From: Chitinophaga solisilvae
GTDB taxonomy: Bacteria > Bacteroidota > Bacteroidia > Chitinophagales > Chitinophagaceae
Length of the DNA stretch: 64,000 nucleotides
Assembly (NCBI RefSeq): GCF_009928525.1
Contig: NZ_JAABOK010000003.1
Span: forward strand, 434,001-498,000
Reading direction: 5' to 3'
How positions within the stretch are numbered: the first letter of the stretch is position 1; every line of letters begins with the position of its first letter. Made by a program: the position numbers and the translations under genes. This document shows, one piece after another, positions 52,742 through 62,610 of the stretch. Below the pieces are notes generated by a model. The model saw nothing but the letters and a program-made list of their open reading frames with translations, was not told the origin of the DNA and ran no database searches.

Positions 52742-55700
52742 ATGAGGAAAGTATTATTTCTCCTCTTGTCCTTGTATTTCCTTGCCGGACAAGCTTTCGC
52801 GCAGAGTCGCACTGTAACGGGGAAAGTTACCGACGGAAAGGACGGCTCTCCTATTCCTGGCGTAACGATCCAGATCAAAGGCACCTCCAAAGGCGCCTCC
52901 ACCAATCCTGACGGTGCTTTCACCCTGCAGGTATCACCCACAGATGTATTAGTAGTATCATTCCTGGGTTATGAAACACAACAGGTGCCCGTTGGCGCCA
53001 ATGCTACCATTAATGTAAAACTGCAGGTGGATTCCAAAAGCCTGGAGGAAGTGGTAGTAACAGGTTACACCGTGGAAAAAAAGGCGGTATCCACTATCGC
53101 AGCTTCCAGCATCAGCGGTGCTAAAGTGAACAACATCGCACTGCCTGACGTAAACCAGATGCTGCAGGGTAATGCTCCCGGTATCGCAGTATCTACCAAC
53201 TCCGGACAGCCAGGCGCCAGAACGGAAGTGAGAATCCGTGGTATCGGTTCCATCTCCGCCAGCAACAGCCCGCTGTATGTACTGGATGGTGTGGTGATGT
53301 CTTCCGGCGATTTTACCCAGAACACTGCTACGCAGGACATTCTTGCCAACCTGAACCCTGCCGACATTGAAACCGTAAACATCCTGAAAGATGCAGCCGC
53401 TACTGCACTGTATGGTTCCCGCGGTTCTAACGGCGTGGTGGTTATCACTACCAAAAGCGGTAAGAAAGGTCAGAGCAGAATCAACTTCAACGGTAAGTAT
53501 GGTTTCCAGAACCTGGCGAAAAGCATCCCGATGATGAACTCCTCCGAGTTACTGAGCTATCAGCGCGAAGGCCTGAAAAATGCAGGTTACTCTGATGCCG
53601 ACATCAAACTGTATCGCCCGGATTACCTGGCTAACATCAACACCGACTGGATGGACCTGGCTTTCCGCACAGGTAAAACCCAGCAGTATGGTGTGAACGC
53701 CAGCGGCGGTAACGAAAAAACTACCTTCTACGCTTCCGGTGATTACTTCAACCAGGAAGGTATCCTGATAGGTAGTAACTTCAGCCGCTACGCGGGCCGT
53801 CTGAACGTAGATCATAAATTCAATGAGAAGTTTGACCTGAGCGTGAAAATGAGCGGATCTTACACCGATCAGCGCAGCGCTGCCAGTGGTTCCAACTACT
53901 CTTCTCCTTTATCCGGCGCATTGACGCAGGTTCCCTGGATTCCTGCCTATGATGAGAACGGCGTGCCTTACAACGGTTACCTGGCTGGCCAGCCGGGTTC
54001 CAGCACCTGGGCTGGATTTAAAGATATTCCGCAGGCATGGAGACCAACCCTGCAGGGCGGTAACTTCCTGAACACCGTTGCCCAGAACTATGGTAAGAAC
54101 AACAACACCCAGACCATCTTCAATGCTGCACTGGGATACAATATCATTGACGGCCTGCGTTTCGTAGTTAAAGGAAATGCAGAGCTGAGCAATATCCGTG
54201 AAAAATCATGGACCTCTCCTACCAGCTATGATGGCCGTAATAACGGAGGTTCCCTGACTTCTGTAAACAGCAACTTTGCGTTATACACTACACAGCAGTT
54301 GTTGACTTACAACTTCAACCTGGGTAAAGACCACAGCTTCCGTTTACTGGCAGGTAACGAGTATTCCTATCAGAACAGAATCTGGTCCCTGGGTACTAAA
54401 AACAATTTCCCCGGCGGCCAGCTGCAAGTGCCTGGCGTAGGTGCGGTACCGACTTCTGTAGATGGTAACGAAACTGCCTATGCTTTCCATGGCGTACTCG
54501 CAAAAGCTGACTACGATTATAAAGCTAAGTATTTCCTGAGCGGTAGCTTCAGAAGAGACGGTTCTTCCCGTTTCCCGAGAGACAGCCGTTATGGTTCCTT
54601 CTACTCTGCTGCTGCTGCATGGCGCATTACAGAAGAAGAATTCACCAAATCCATTTCCTGGCTGAATGACCTGAAACTCCGTGCCAGCTATGGTATCATG
54701 GGTAACGCGGAAGGTCTGGGTACTACTCCGGATTATCCGTTCCAGGCTTCCTACTCTCTTGCAGGTAACTACAATGGCGAAACTGCTGCATTTGCCAGCC
54801 AGCCGGGTAACCCGCTGCTGGGTTGGGAAAAGCAGAACCTGTTCGACGTTGGACTGGACTTCAGTGTTTTCAAAAAGCGTGTATACGGTAGCATCGGTTT
54901 CTACGATAAACGTTCTTCCGCATTGTTACTGCAATTGCCGCTGTCTCAGACTACCGGTTATGAAACAATGAACATGAACGTTGGTCAGATGCTGAACCAG
55001 GGCTTCGAGATCACGATCGGCGCTATTCCGGTACAGACCAAAGACTTTACCTGGACAACCGACCTGAACTTTGCTACACTGCGTAACAGGGTATTATCCC
55101 TGGGCGACCTGTCAGGTATTCCTGCCGGTTCCAGACAGCGTATTGAAGTAGGCCGTACGTTCGGTTCCTGGTACATGCCGGTTTGGGCAGGTGTAGATCC
55201 TGCTGATGGCGCTGCTACATGGGAAGACGGAAAAGGCGGTACTACCAAAATTTACGCGGATGCGCCAAGACAATTCGCAGGTCAGGCGTTACCTAAAATC
55301 ACCGGTGGTTTTACCAACAGAATCAACTACAAAAACTTTGACCTGTCTATGCTGATTACTTTCAGCGCCGGCAACAAAGCATATAACTACAACCGCATGA
55401 ACCTGGAAAGCGATGGTTATGTAACCCGCAACCAGGCAAAAGATGCGCTGGATCGCTGGCAGAAACCAGGCGATGTGTCCGACAGACCTAAAGTGATATT
55501 CGGTGGAACTACTTCCTCCAACTCATCTACCCGTTACCTGGAAGATGTTTCCTATGCCAGAATCAGAAACCTGACGCTGGGTTACAACTTCCCTAAACGT
55601 ATGCTGGGTAAAATGCAGTCTCTCCGTGTGTATGCACAGGCAGAAAACCTGTACACCCTCACCAGCTACAAAGGATGGGATCCGGATATCAATACCAACC

Positions 55701-55807
55701 CGCTGCCTCCAACCAGCACAGCATCTGCTACGCAGAATGCCGGTATGGACTTTTACCGCTATCCTACTTCCCGTGTATTCACGTTTGGTATAAACGTAGG
55801 ACTGTAA
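52742..55807 (+). CDS. SusC/RagA-family TonB-dependent outer-membrane transporter, locus 1
   Basis: 1021-aa outer-membrane importer for oligosaccharides, peptides or similar, working with its SusD lid. Signal peptide MRKVLFLLLSLYFLAGQAFAQ; carboxypeptidase-regulatory-like domain (VTGKVTDGKDGSPIPGVTIQIKG, residues 26-110); plug domain with the SusC signature LVVTG-like EEVVVTGY, GTNSGQPGARTEVRIRGIGSI and LKDAAATALYGSRGSNGVVVITTK; then a 22-strand barrel ending in Leu. I chose the second ATG (52742) because the GCTTATGA context is shared by all three susC starts in this window. It pairs with the SusD gene 36 bp downstream. The substrate is unknown. Confidence 0.95.
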   Translation: MRKVLFLLLSLYFLAGQAFAQSRTVTGKVTDGKDGSPIPGVTIQIKGTSKGASTNPDGAFTLQVSPTDVLVVSFLGYETQQVPVGANATINVKLQVDSKSLEEVVVTGYTVEKKAVSTIAASSISGAKVNNIALPDVNQMLQGNAPGIAVSTNSGQPGARTEVRIRGIGSISASNSPLYVLDGVVMSSGDFTQNTATQDILANLNPADIETVNILKDAAATALYGSRGSNGVVVITTKSGKKGQSRINFNGKYGFQNLAKSIPMMNSSELLSYQREGLKNAGYSDADIKLYRPDYLANINTDWMDLAFRTGKTQQYGVNASGGNEKTTFYASGDYFNQEGILIGSNFSRYAGRLNVDHKFNEKFDLSVKMSGSYTDQRSAASGSNYSSPLSGALTQVPWIPAYDENGVPYNGYLAGQPGSSTWAGFKDIPQAWRPTLQGGNFLNTVAQNYGKNNNTQTIFNAALGYNIIDGLRFVVKGNAELSNIREKSWTSPTSYDGRNNGGSLTSVNSNFALYTTQQLLTYNFNLGKDHSFRLLAGNEYSYQNRIWSLGTKNNFPGGQLQVPGVGAVPTSVDGNETAYAFHGVLAKADYDYKAKYFLSGSFRRDGSSRFPRDSRYGSFYSAAAAWRITEEEFTKSISWLNDLKLRASYGIMGNAEGLGTTPDYPFQASYSLAGNYNGETAAFASQPGNPLLGWEKQNLFDVGLDFSVFKKRVYGSIGFYDKRSSALLLQLPLSQTTGYETMNMNVGQMLNQGFEITIGAIPVQTKDFTWTTDLNFATLRNRVLSLGDLSGIPAGSRQRIEVGRTFGSWYMPVWAGVDPADGAATWEDGKGGTTKIYADAPRQFAGQALPKITGGFTNRINYKNFDLSMLITFSAGNKAYNYNRMNLESDGYVTRNQAKDALDRWQKPGDVSDRPKVIFGGTTSSNSSTRYLEDVSYARIRNLTLGYNFPKRMLGKMQSLRVYAQAENLYTLTSYKGWDPDINTNPLPPTSTASATQNAGMDFYRYPTSRVFTFGINVGL

Positions 55808-55843
55808 ACGAAGAAGTGTTTATCAAAAAATGTTAGTTCAATT

Positions 55844-57268
55844 ATGAGAAATATAAGACTTTCTATACTGGCATTATCTGCAGCAACTGTATTCTCAGCC
55901 TGTAACAGCAAGCTGGATCAGAGCCCTGCAAATTCGCTGGACGACAAAGCTGCCATCAACGAATCCAACGTGCGTATCCTGGCCAACGGTATGTATGAGC
56001 GCGCCCAGGAACTGGAATACTATGGCCGTGATTTCATGGTAGTAACGGATGTTGCCGGTAATGACATGAAAATTACCGCCTCCAACTCCGGCCGTTTCTT
56101 AAACGAGTTCCAGTATACTTTTCTGCCGCTGATAGCGTCCCAGGTGAAAACCTGGCAGAATGCCTACCGCGTTGCCAACCAGGCCAGCGTAATCATCGAC
56201 AAGCTGCCAACCAACAGCAATACAGCTCCTTACAAGGGAGAAGCGTATTTCATGCGTGCGCTGGCTCACTTTGATCTGGTGAGAAGATATACGCAGCCTT
56301 ACCTGCTGAAACCAGGCGGAGGTTCCGCTTACGATATGACTGCTGCCAACACCGGTATCGCACTGATCACCAATGCAGTGGAAAATCCAGGCACTTACAA
56401 GCCAAGCCGTGCAACACTGGCAGCATCTTATGCAGCCATCATTGCAGATCTGAAAGAAGCGCAGAAAATTGCGCAGACTAAAGATTTCTTCAGAGGTTCC
56501 AAAGACGCAGCTACGGCTTTACTGACACGTGCTTACCTGTATACCGGCGACTGGAAAAATGTTATTGCAGAAGCAAAGGATCTGATTACCAATTATCCGC
56601 TGTGGAACAGCGACAGCTATCTGAGCAACTTTACCGGAGATACCAAAACTTCAGAGGATATCTTCTCGCTGCGGTTCGTGAGCAATGAAAACCGCGGTTC
56701 CAATAACTTCGGTTACATTTATCTGCCTGCTGATGGTGGCACTGCCGGTGGTTACGGAGATATCCGTCTGACAGACAACTTTATGAAACTGCTGGAAGAT
56801 GGCGACAAACGTAAATCTGTTACCCGGGAATTTGCCGGCGCTAACTACCTGATTAAATGGCAGGGCAATGCGCAGGGCTTTACCGGTATGGTAAACGTGA
56901 AAGTGCTGAGAATAAGTGAAGTGCTGCTGAACCGTGCAGAAGCCTATAACGAAGACGGACAGGCGCAGCTGGCACTCAATGATGTGAATGCACTTCGTAC
57001 CAGCCGTGGTCTGAAGGCATTTACAGAGACTACCAAGGATGCACTCAGAGCTGAAATTGTTAAGCAGAGAAGACTGGAACTGGTAGGTGAAGGGCATGGT
57101 ATGACGGATGTTTTCAGAAAAGGTCTGATCCGCAGCATCAAAGATAAGGATGCTATTCTGCCACAGACACCAGATATCGATATCAACAACAAAAGAATCT
57201 ACTTCCCGATTCCGCAGGCTGAGATCGATGCAAATCCAAATATGGCGCAGAGCGCAAACTTTAAATAG
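55844..57268 (+). CDS. SusD/RagB-family lipoprotein, locus 1
   Basis: Surface lipoprotein that closes over the SusC barrel and binds substrate. MRNIRLSILALSAATVFSAC is a lipoprotein signal with Cys20. The 474-aa body has the tetratricopeptide-like helices of the family: GEAYFMRALAHFDLVRRYTQPYL (SusD hallmark), AATALLTRAYLYTGDWKNVIAEAKDLI and ISEVLLNRAEAYNEDGQAQLALNDVNALRTSRGL. It starts 36 bp after susC-1 and ends at a strong terminator, so locus 1 is a two-gene unit. Confidence 0.95.
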   Translation: MRNIRLSILALSAATVFSACNSKLDQSPANSLDDKAAINESNVRILANGMYERAQELEYYGRDFMVVTDVAGNDMKITASNSGRFLNEFQYTFLPLIASQVKTWQNAYRVANQASVIIDKLPTNSNTAPYKGEAYFMRALAHFDLVRRYTQPYLLKPGGGSAYDMTAANTGIALITNAVENPGTYKPSRATLAASYAAIIADLKEAQKIAQTKDFFRGSKDAATALLTRAYLYTGDWKNVIAEAKDLITNYPLWNSDSYLSNFTGDTKTSEDIFSLRFVSNENRGSNNFGYIYLPADGGTAGGYGDIRLTDNFMKLLEDGDKRKSVTREFAGANYLIKWQGNAQGFTGMVNVKVLRISEVLLNRAEAYNEDGQAQLALNDVNALRTSRGLKAFTETTKDALRAEIVKQRRLELVGEGHGMTDVFRKGLIRSIKDKDAILPQTPDIDINNKRIYFPIPQAEIDANPNMAQSANFK

Positions 57269-57287
57269 TTTGTCTGCGGCTTAATAT

Positions 57288-57334
57288 AAAGCGAAGGCGT
57301 AAACAGCACAAATCTGTTTACGCCTTCGCTTTTA
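57288..57334 (+). terminator. locus 1 operon terminator
   Basis: AAAGCGAAGGCGTAAACAG (57288-57306) pairs perfectly over 19 bp with CTGTTTACGCCTTCGCTTT (57314-57332), with a 7-nt loop and a short T-rich end. Confidence 0.88.
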
Positions 57335-57664
57335 TGTGTTGTTTTTTATCGTGTATCTGCTGCCGTTTGTCGGGCAATACCTGTAGTTCATCTTACCGGA
57401 AAACAGGTGTTGAAAAAATCTTTTGTTATCCCCGCTTTATTTCTGCTGAAAAAAAATGTTAGCCTTCCTGACCTTGTTTGTCAACAATTCCCATACTTCT
57501 GATGTTATCTACGTGTTATTTAACAAATATTTAGTGATTGTCATATAGCAAAATAACCATAATCATCTGATATTATTTTAACCATTCCTGATATTATATA
57601 TGCTTATTTTGTTGTAATTTGATTTAGTTAACTTCTTATTTAGTCAATCAAAACCAAGTCGCTT
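57335..57664 (+). promoter_or_regulatory. upstream region of susC-2
   Basis: About 330 bp without a gene, AT-rich towards the end. No exact TAnnTTTG box was found; TATTTAACAAATATTTAG (about 57517-57534) resembles the stretch before susC-3. The last 25 bases (ATCAAAACCAAGTCGCTT) match the equivalent place before susC-3 closely, so it may be a shared leader segment. Confidence 0.35.
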
Positions 57665-60600
57665 ATGAAAAAAGAGCTACTACTATGGCTGTTCGTGTGC
57701 AGCAGCGTACTCAACGCGGTAGCCCAGTCACGAACGATCAGCGGAAAAGTTACTGACGCAAAAGATGGCTCTGCACTTCCCGGTGTAACAGTAGTAATAA
57801 AAGGTACCACCAAAGGTGTGTTTACATCGGGGGATGGAACTTACAAGCTGAACAACGTAGGAAGCGGTACCACACTCGTATTTTCCTTTGTAGGATACCT
57901 TAACAAGGAGGTGGCAGTAGGGGCAGATAATGTTGTAGATGTGACCCTGGAAGCCGACAAAAAACAGCTCGGCGAAGTAGTGGTGACAGCAGTAGGCCTG
58001 AAGCGGAATGAAGCGGCACTCGGATACTCGGTGGCCTCCGTAAAACCCGATCAGATACTACAGAAATCAGAGCCGGACATGCTCAAGGGGCTGCAGGGTA
58101 AAGTAGCAGGCGTAGATATCAGAACATCGCAGGGTACGCCTGGCGCCGCCACACGTATCAATATCCGCGGTAATACTTCCTTCTTCGGCAACAACGAACC
58201 GTTGATTGTAGTTGATGGGATTCCTTACAATAATGACCAGGTAACAACCTCCAGCCAGACTTCCGGAGGTGGCGCCTATTCGAGCGGCCTTTCGTCTCTG
58301 GACCCCAATGACATTGCTTCCATGACCGTGCTGAAGGGTGCCGCCGCCGCTGCACTCTACGGATCAAGAGCTTCTAACGGTGCGGTCATCATCACTACCA
58401 AATCTGGTAGCGCATCGTTATCGAAACGCAAGCTGGAAGTAACCTATTCCACTTCCGTTTCATTTGAAACTATTTCCAGCTACCCTAAGTATCAGAATGA
58501 TTACGGTACCGGTAACGCCTTTACCTACGCCAATGCCAATGGTTCCTGGGGGCCCAAGTTCGGTACCCTGGATTCCATTCCGGTATGGCCTAACTACCTG
58601 CAGGCATTTCCGGGGCTATTTCCGGCTTCCGGCAAAATGAAGTACCAGGCAGTACCTAACAACGTGAAAGATCTTTTCAGAACAGGTTTTATTTCTGAAA
58701 ACTCTATCGGCGTAAATGGCGGAAATGAAAAATCTTCCATCAGTGCAACGGCATCTTATCTGAGCCAGGATGGTTATGTGCCCCACTCCTTCTTCAACCG
58801 CGGTAACTTATCCGTAGGCGGTATTACACGGCTGACCAACGGGCTTACCGTAAATGCCAACTTCGCTTACAGTACCTCCAACCAGGCAGGTAGCGTATTC
58901 GGGGAAAACCAGGTATCCGGTGCGGCATCATCCTTTGCCCGTAACCTCTTCCTCGGAAGAACCTGGAATCTGGCGGGGCTGCCTAATACAGATGCCAGCG
59001 GCAAACCGGTGTCCACCAACAGTTCCCAGTACGATAATCCGTTGTGGGCCTTTGCTCATAATACCGTTAACACCAGTACAGACAGGTATGTGGCGGGTAT
59101 CAAATTCAACTATGACATTCTTCCCTGGTTCAGTGCCAGTTACCAGATAGGTACCAATACCAATGTGCTGGACAGAAAGGAAACCATTGATATAGGCTCC
59201 AGGGGTGCGGAATCTGTAGGGCAGATTACCCGTCAGCGTTACCGCTTCCAGGAGATTGAGTCCAACCTGATAGGAACCTTTACGCCGAAACTCCGTAATG
59301 AAGATTTCGGATTCAAGGCTATCGTGGGGCATAACGTGAACCAACGTACGACAGTGTCGCAGGTAGTGCTGGGAAAAACCATCATTGTTCCCGGTATCTA
59401 TAATCTGAATAACACCAAGAATCTGTTACCGCAGTCAGATGATTTTATCAGAAGAAGATTGTGGGGTGTTTTTGCAGAAATTGACCTGGATTATAAGAAG
59501 TGGTTATACCTGATATTAACAGGACGTAACGACTGGTCATCTACGCTGCCGAAAGATAACCGCAGTTATTTCTATCCCAGCGCAGCTGCTTCCTTCATCT
59601 TTACGGATGCGTTGAAGATGAACAGCAAAGTGCTCACCTTTGGTAAACTGAGAGCCAGCTGGGCGAAGGTAGGCCGCGATGCCAATCCGTATTCCCTGGC
59701 CAGCATCTTTAACGTAAACAGTGCATTCCTGGGGCAGCCGGGGGTAATGCAATTCCCCACAGCGGGCAATAACAAGCTGAAACCGGAGTTTACGCAGGAC
59801 TTTGAAGTGGGAACTACCCTGGAGTTTTTTGACAGGCGTATTGCCCTGGATTTTGCGTGGTATTCCCGTTTGTCTACCAACCAGATTGCACCACTTACGC
59901 TTCCTCCTTCTTCCGGTTACGGTCAGGTGTTTGACAACTATGGCAAGCTGACCAACAAGGGTATAGAAGTAGACCTGAATGTGATACCGGTAAGAACGAA
60001 AGACCTTACCTGGAGTTTGCACTGGGTATTTACCAGAAACAGAAGTATTGTAAAAGAACTGAAGGAAGGCGTGCTGCGTCTGCCGCTGGCCGGGGTGCTG
60101 GACGAAATGAGTCCGTACCTGGAGCCGGGTATGCCTTATGGTTACCTGCGCGGTACTACTGATGCGCGTGATAAGGATGGTGCGCTGCTGATTGATCCCA
60201 ACACCGGATTCCTCATCAGAAACCTGGATCAGGGAATGGTAGGCAATCCTAACCCTGATTTCAAAACCGGTTTAAGTACCACCCTGAACTATAAGGGTAT
60301 ATTTCTGAATGCGTTGTTTGACCTGACACGCGGCGGCGATATTTACTCAGTAACCGTGAGCTCGCTGCTGGGCCGTGGTGTAACGCTGGATACCAGGGAC
60401 CGGGAGAATGTATACATCATTCCGGGTTACTACGGCGACCTGAACTCTCCGGGAACGCCGCTGCTGGATTCAAAAGGACAGCGTATACCTAATACAACGC
60501 AGATCAGTCTTTTTGAAAATTACTTCGGTGAAACTTTCGCTATCAACTCCGCAACAGAATGGAATGTGTATGATGCTACCGTATGGACATTCCGTGAGGT

Positions 60601-60829
60601 GACGCTGGGTTATGATTTCCCGAAAAGCATTTTCAGCAAAACGCCTATCGGCGGACTGACCCTGACACTGACTGGTCGTAACCTGTGGTTCTATGCGCCA
60701 GGCATGCCTAAGTATACGCACTTCAATCCTGAGGTTGGCAGCTTCGGTTCCACCAATACGCAGGGTATTGAATTATCAGGTGCGCCTACCACGCGCCGTT
60801 ATGGTGTGAACCTGAAAGTGACCTTCTAG
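57665..60829 (+). CDS. SusC/RagA-family TonB-dependent transporter, locus 2
   Basis: 1054-aa outer-membrane importer. Signal peptide MKKELLLWLFVCSSVLNAVAQ, carboxypeptidase-regulatory-like domain (ISGKVTDAKDGSALPGVTVVIKG), plug with LGEVVVTAVGLKRNEAALGYS, GTPGAATRINIRGNTSF and LKGAAAAALYGSRASNGAVIITTK, then the beta barrel ending in an aromatic residue (VTF). The SusC signature differs enough from locus 1 (VGLKRNEAALGY) to suggest a different substrate class. It begins with the GCTTATGA start context and is followed by a SusD gene 24 bp later. Confidence 0.95.
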   Translation: MKKELLLWLFVCSSVLNAVAQSRTISGKVTDAKDGSALPGVTVVIKGTTKGVFTSGDGTYKLNNVGSGTTLVFSFVGYLNKEVAVGADNVVDVTLEADKKQLGEVVVTAVGLKRNEAALGYSVASVKPDQILQKSEPDMLKGLQGKVAGVDIRTSQGTPGAATRINIRGNTSFFGNNEPLIVVDGIPYNNDQVTTSSQTSGGGAYSSGLSSLDPNDIASMTVLKGAAAAALYGSRASNGAVIITTKSGSASLSKRKLEVTYSTSVSFETISSYPKYQNDYGTGNAFTYANANGSWGPKFGTLDSIPVWPNYLQAFPGLFPASGKMKYQAVPNNVKDLFRTGFISENSIGVNGGNEKSSISATASYLSQDGYVPHSFFNRGNLSVGGITRLTNGLTVNANFAYSTSNQAGSVFGENQVSGAASSFARNLFLGRTWNLAGLPNTDASGKPVSTNSSQYDNPLWAFAHNTVNTSTDRYVAGIKFNYDILPWFSASYQIGTNTNVLDRKETIDIGSRGAESVGQITRQRYRFQEIESNLIGTFTPKLRNEDFGFKAIVGHNVNQRTTVSQVVLGKTIIVPGIYNLNNTKNLLPQSDDFIRRRLWGVFAEIDLDYKKWLYLILTGRNDWSSTLPKDNRSYFYPSAAASFIFTDALKMNSKVLTFGKLRASWAKVGRDANPYSLASIFNVNSAFLGQPGVMQFPTAGNNKLKPEFTQDFEVGTTLEFFDRRIALDFAWYSRLSTNQIAPLTLPPSSGYGQVFDNYGKLTNKGIEVDLNVIPVRTKDLTWSLHWVFTRNRSIVKELKEGVLRLPLAGVLDEMSPYLEPGMPYGYLRGTTDARDKDGALLIDPNTGFLIRNLDQGMVGNPNPDFKTGLSTTLNYKGIFLNALFDLTRGGDIYSVTVSSLLGRGVTLDTRDRENVYIIPGYYGDLNSPGTPLLDSKGQRIPNTTQISLFENYFGETFAINSATEWNVYDATVWTFREVTLGYDFPKSIFSKTPIGGLTLTLTGRNLWFYAPGMPKYTHFNPEVGSFGSTNTQGIELSGAPTTRRYGVNLKVTF

Positions 60830-60853
60830 TAATCACGAAAAACAATTGAACCG

Positions 60854-62578
60854 ATGAAAAGAGCAAGCTATATATTTTTAGTCACGTTGGCAGCAATGGC
60901 CGGCTGTACTAAAGGTTTCCTGGATATTAATACGGACCCGAACAATCCCACGAAAGTGACGCTGAATCAGCTGCTGCCTGCTTCCGAGCAGGGGCTGGGA
61001 TATGCGATGGGGTTCACAAACGATGCGCGTGGCGCCCGTGGTCTTACGGAAGTATTGTCTGTATACATGCATCAGGTAACCGTACGTGAATCGCAGGATC
61101 AGTATGGGGCTACCGGCAGCCAGTTTGATATCAACAACTCCTGGTCTGATTTCTACAGTGCCCAGTCAGCGCAGCCCACGCCTGATTACATCGGTGTGCT
61201 GGAAAATCTGCAGGTGCTGATAGATGAAGCCAGGGCGGGTAATAACTATATCTATACAGCCATCGGGCGTATTCTGAAGGCATATGGAGTGAGTCAGTTT
61301 GTAGATGCCTTTGCAGATGTACCTTATTCAGAGGCGAACAAATTTGCCTCTGCGGGTATCCGTTATCCGAAGTTTGACAAGGGGCAGGATATTTATCCGC
61401 AGTTGCTGGTGCAGCTGGACAGTGCCATCGGCGAGCTGCAGGCAACCGGAGGGAATAGTCTGAAGCCCGCGGCAGATGATGTTTTTTATGGCGGAGACCC
61501 TGATCTGTGGATCAAGGCAGCCAATTCCATTAAACTGAAGCTGTACAATCAGATCAGGCTTACCACCAACGTTTCTGCAAAGGTTAATGAACTGATTAAC
61601 GGCGGTAATCTTATCAGCAGTCTGGAGGAAGGTTTTATGATCCGGTACCGTTCCGGTACATCTCCTGATGATAGAAATCCTGGTTACAGTGAGTATTACG
61701 CAACGCAGAAATCGCATTATCAGAGTCCCTGGTTTTACGAAATTCTGAAAGGGCTGAATAAGCGCTTGTTTACGGGTATCCGTGATCCGAGGATTCCTTA
61801 CTATTTCTTTAATCAGAATAAGCCACTGACCGCTGCGCAGAATGGTACAGATTACCGGGATTCAGCTTTTATCTCCATCCTGTTCGGATCAGTGGGTCCG
61901 AACCGTGATAAATCGCAGGATAACAGTATGACGGTGTTTGGTATTTATCCGGTAGGCGGCCGTTACGACGACCGGAATGCGCTGGTGGTAAATGGTGGTA
62001 GTGGAACCGGTGCTGCGCCGCTGCGTTTGCTGACATATGCAGATGTACTTTACATTAAGGCGGAGCTGCAGAATGCGGGGATAGTAGCCGGCGATGCGCG
62101 GGCAACGCTGCAGCAGGCGCTGGATGCTTCTTTTGCACAGGTCGATTTTGTGGTGAATCTGGCGAAGGGGTCGCAGAATATTCCGGCGCTGGCAGGAACG
62201 GCCTCAGCAACCGGTTATATCAACAGTATAATGGCTTATTATGACAGTCGTCCTACGGCAGCGGCTAAGCTGGAAGTAATCATGACAGAGAAGTGGATAC
62301 AAAGTTTTGGTTTCAGTGGTGATCAGTATAGTGATTACCGTCGTACCGGTTATCCGGTGCTGTTTGATCCCAATAATGCAGCGCAGGCGCCGGGAGGGTT
62401 CTTTCAGCCGCCACTTACCGGAGATCCGTCTCTGGGCGGGCCGCAGCCGGCAGTAAAGGTGATATTGGGAAGACGGTATCCGTTATCGTTGCCGTGGCCT
62501 ACCAATGAACTGAACGTAAATCCTAATGCACCAGCGCAGAAAGCGCCGGATACATCTCCGGTATTCTGGGATAAATAG
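60854..62578 (+). CDS. SusD-like lipoprotein (SusD_RagB-like type 2), locus 2
   Basis: Surface lid for the locus 2 importer. MKRASYIFLVTLAAMAGC is a lipoprotein signal with Cys18. The sequence TKGFLDINTDPNNPTKVTLNQLLPASEQGLGYAMG and LKAYGVSQFVDAFADVPYSEANKF match the second SusD-like family (often paired with the longer SusC type seen here), as do SIKLKLYNQIRLT and VIMTEKWIQSFGFSGDQYSDYRRTGYP. 574 aa. It is followed by a third gene at 33 bp. Confidence 0.92.
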   Translation: MKRASYIFLVTLAAMAGCTKGFLDINTDPNNPTKVTLNQLLPASEQGLGYAMGFTNDARGARGLTEVLSVYMHQVTVRESQDQYGATGSQFDINNSWSDFYSAQSAQPTPDYIGVLENLQVLIDEARAGNNYIYTAIGRILKAYGVSQFVDAFADVPYSEANKFASAGIRYPKFDKGQDIYPQLLVQLDSAIGELQATGGNSLKPAADDVFYGGDPDLWIKAANSIKLKLYNQIRLTTNVSAKVNELINGGNLISSLEEGFMIRYRSGTSPDDRNPGYSEYYATQKSHYQSPWFYEILKGLNKRLFTGIRDPRIPYYFFNQNKPLTAAQNGTDYRDSAFISILFGSVGPNRDKSQDNSMTVFGIYPVGGRYDDRNALVVNGGSGTGAAPLRLLTYADVLYIKAELQNAGIVAGDARATLQQALDASFAQVDFVVNLAKGSQNIPALAGTASATGYINSIMAYYDSRPTAAAKLEVIMTEKWIQSFGFSGDQYSDYRRTGYPVLFDPNNAAQAPGGFFQPPLTGDPSLGGPQPAVKVILGRRYPLSLPWPTNELNVNPNAPAQKAPDTSPVFWDK

Positions 62579-62610
62579 AATCAGCATTAAGCCATTAAAA
62601 AAATGAATGT

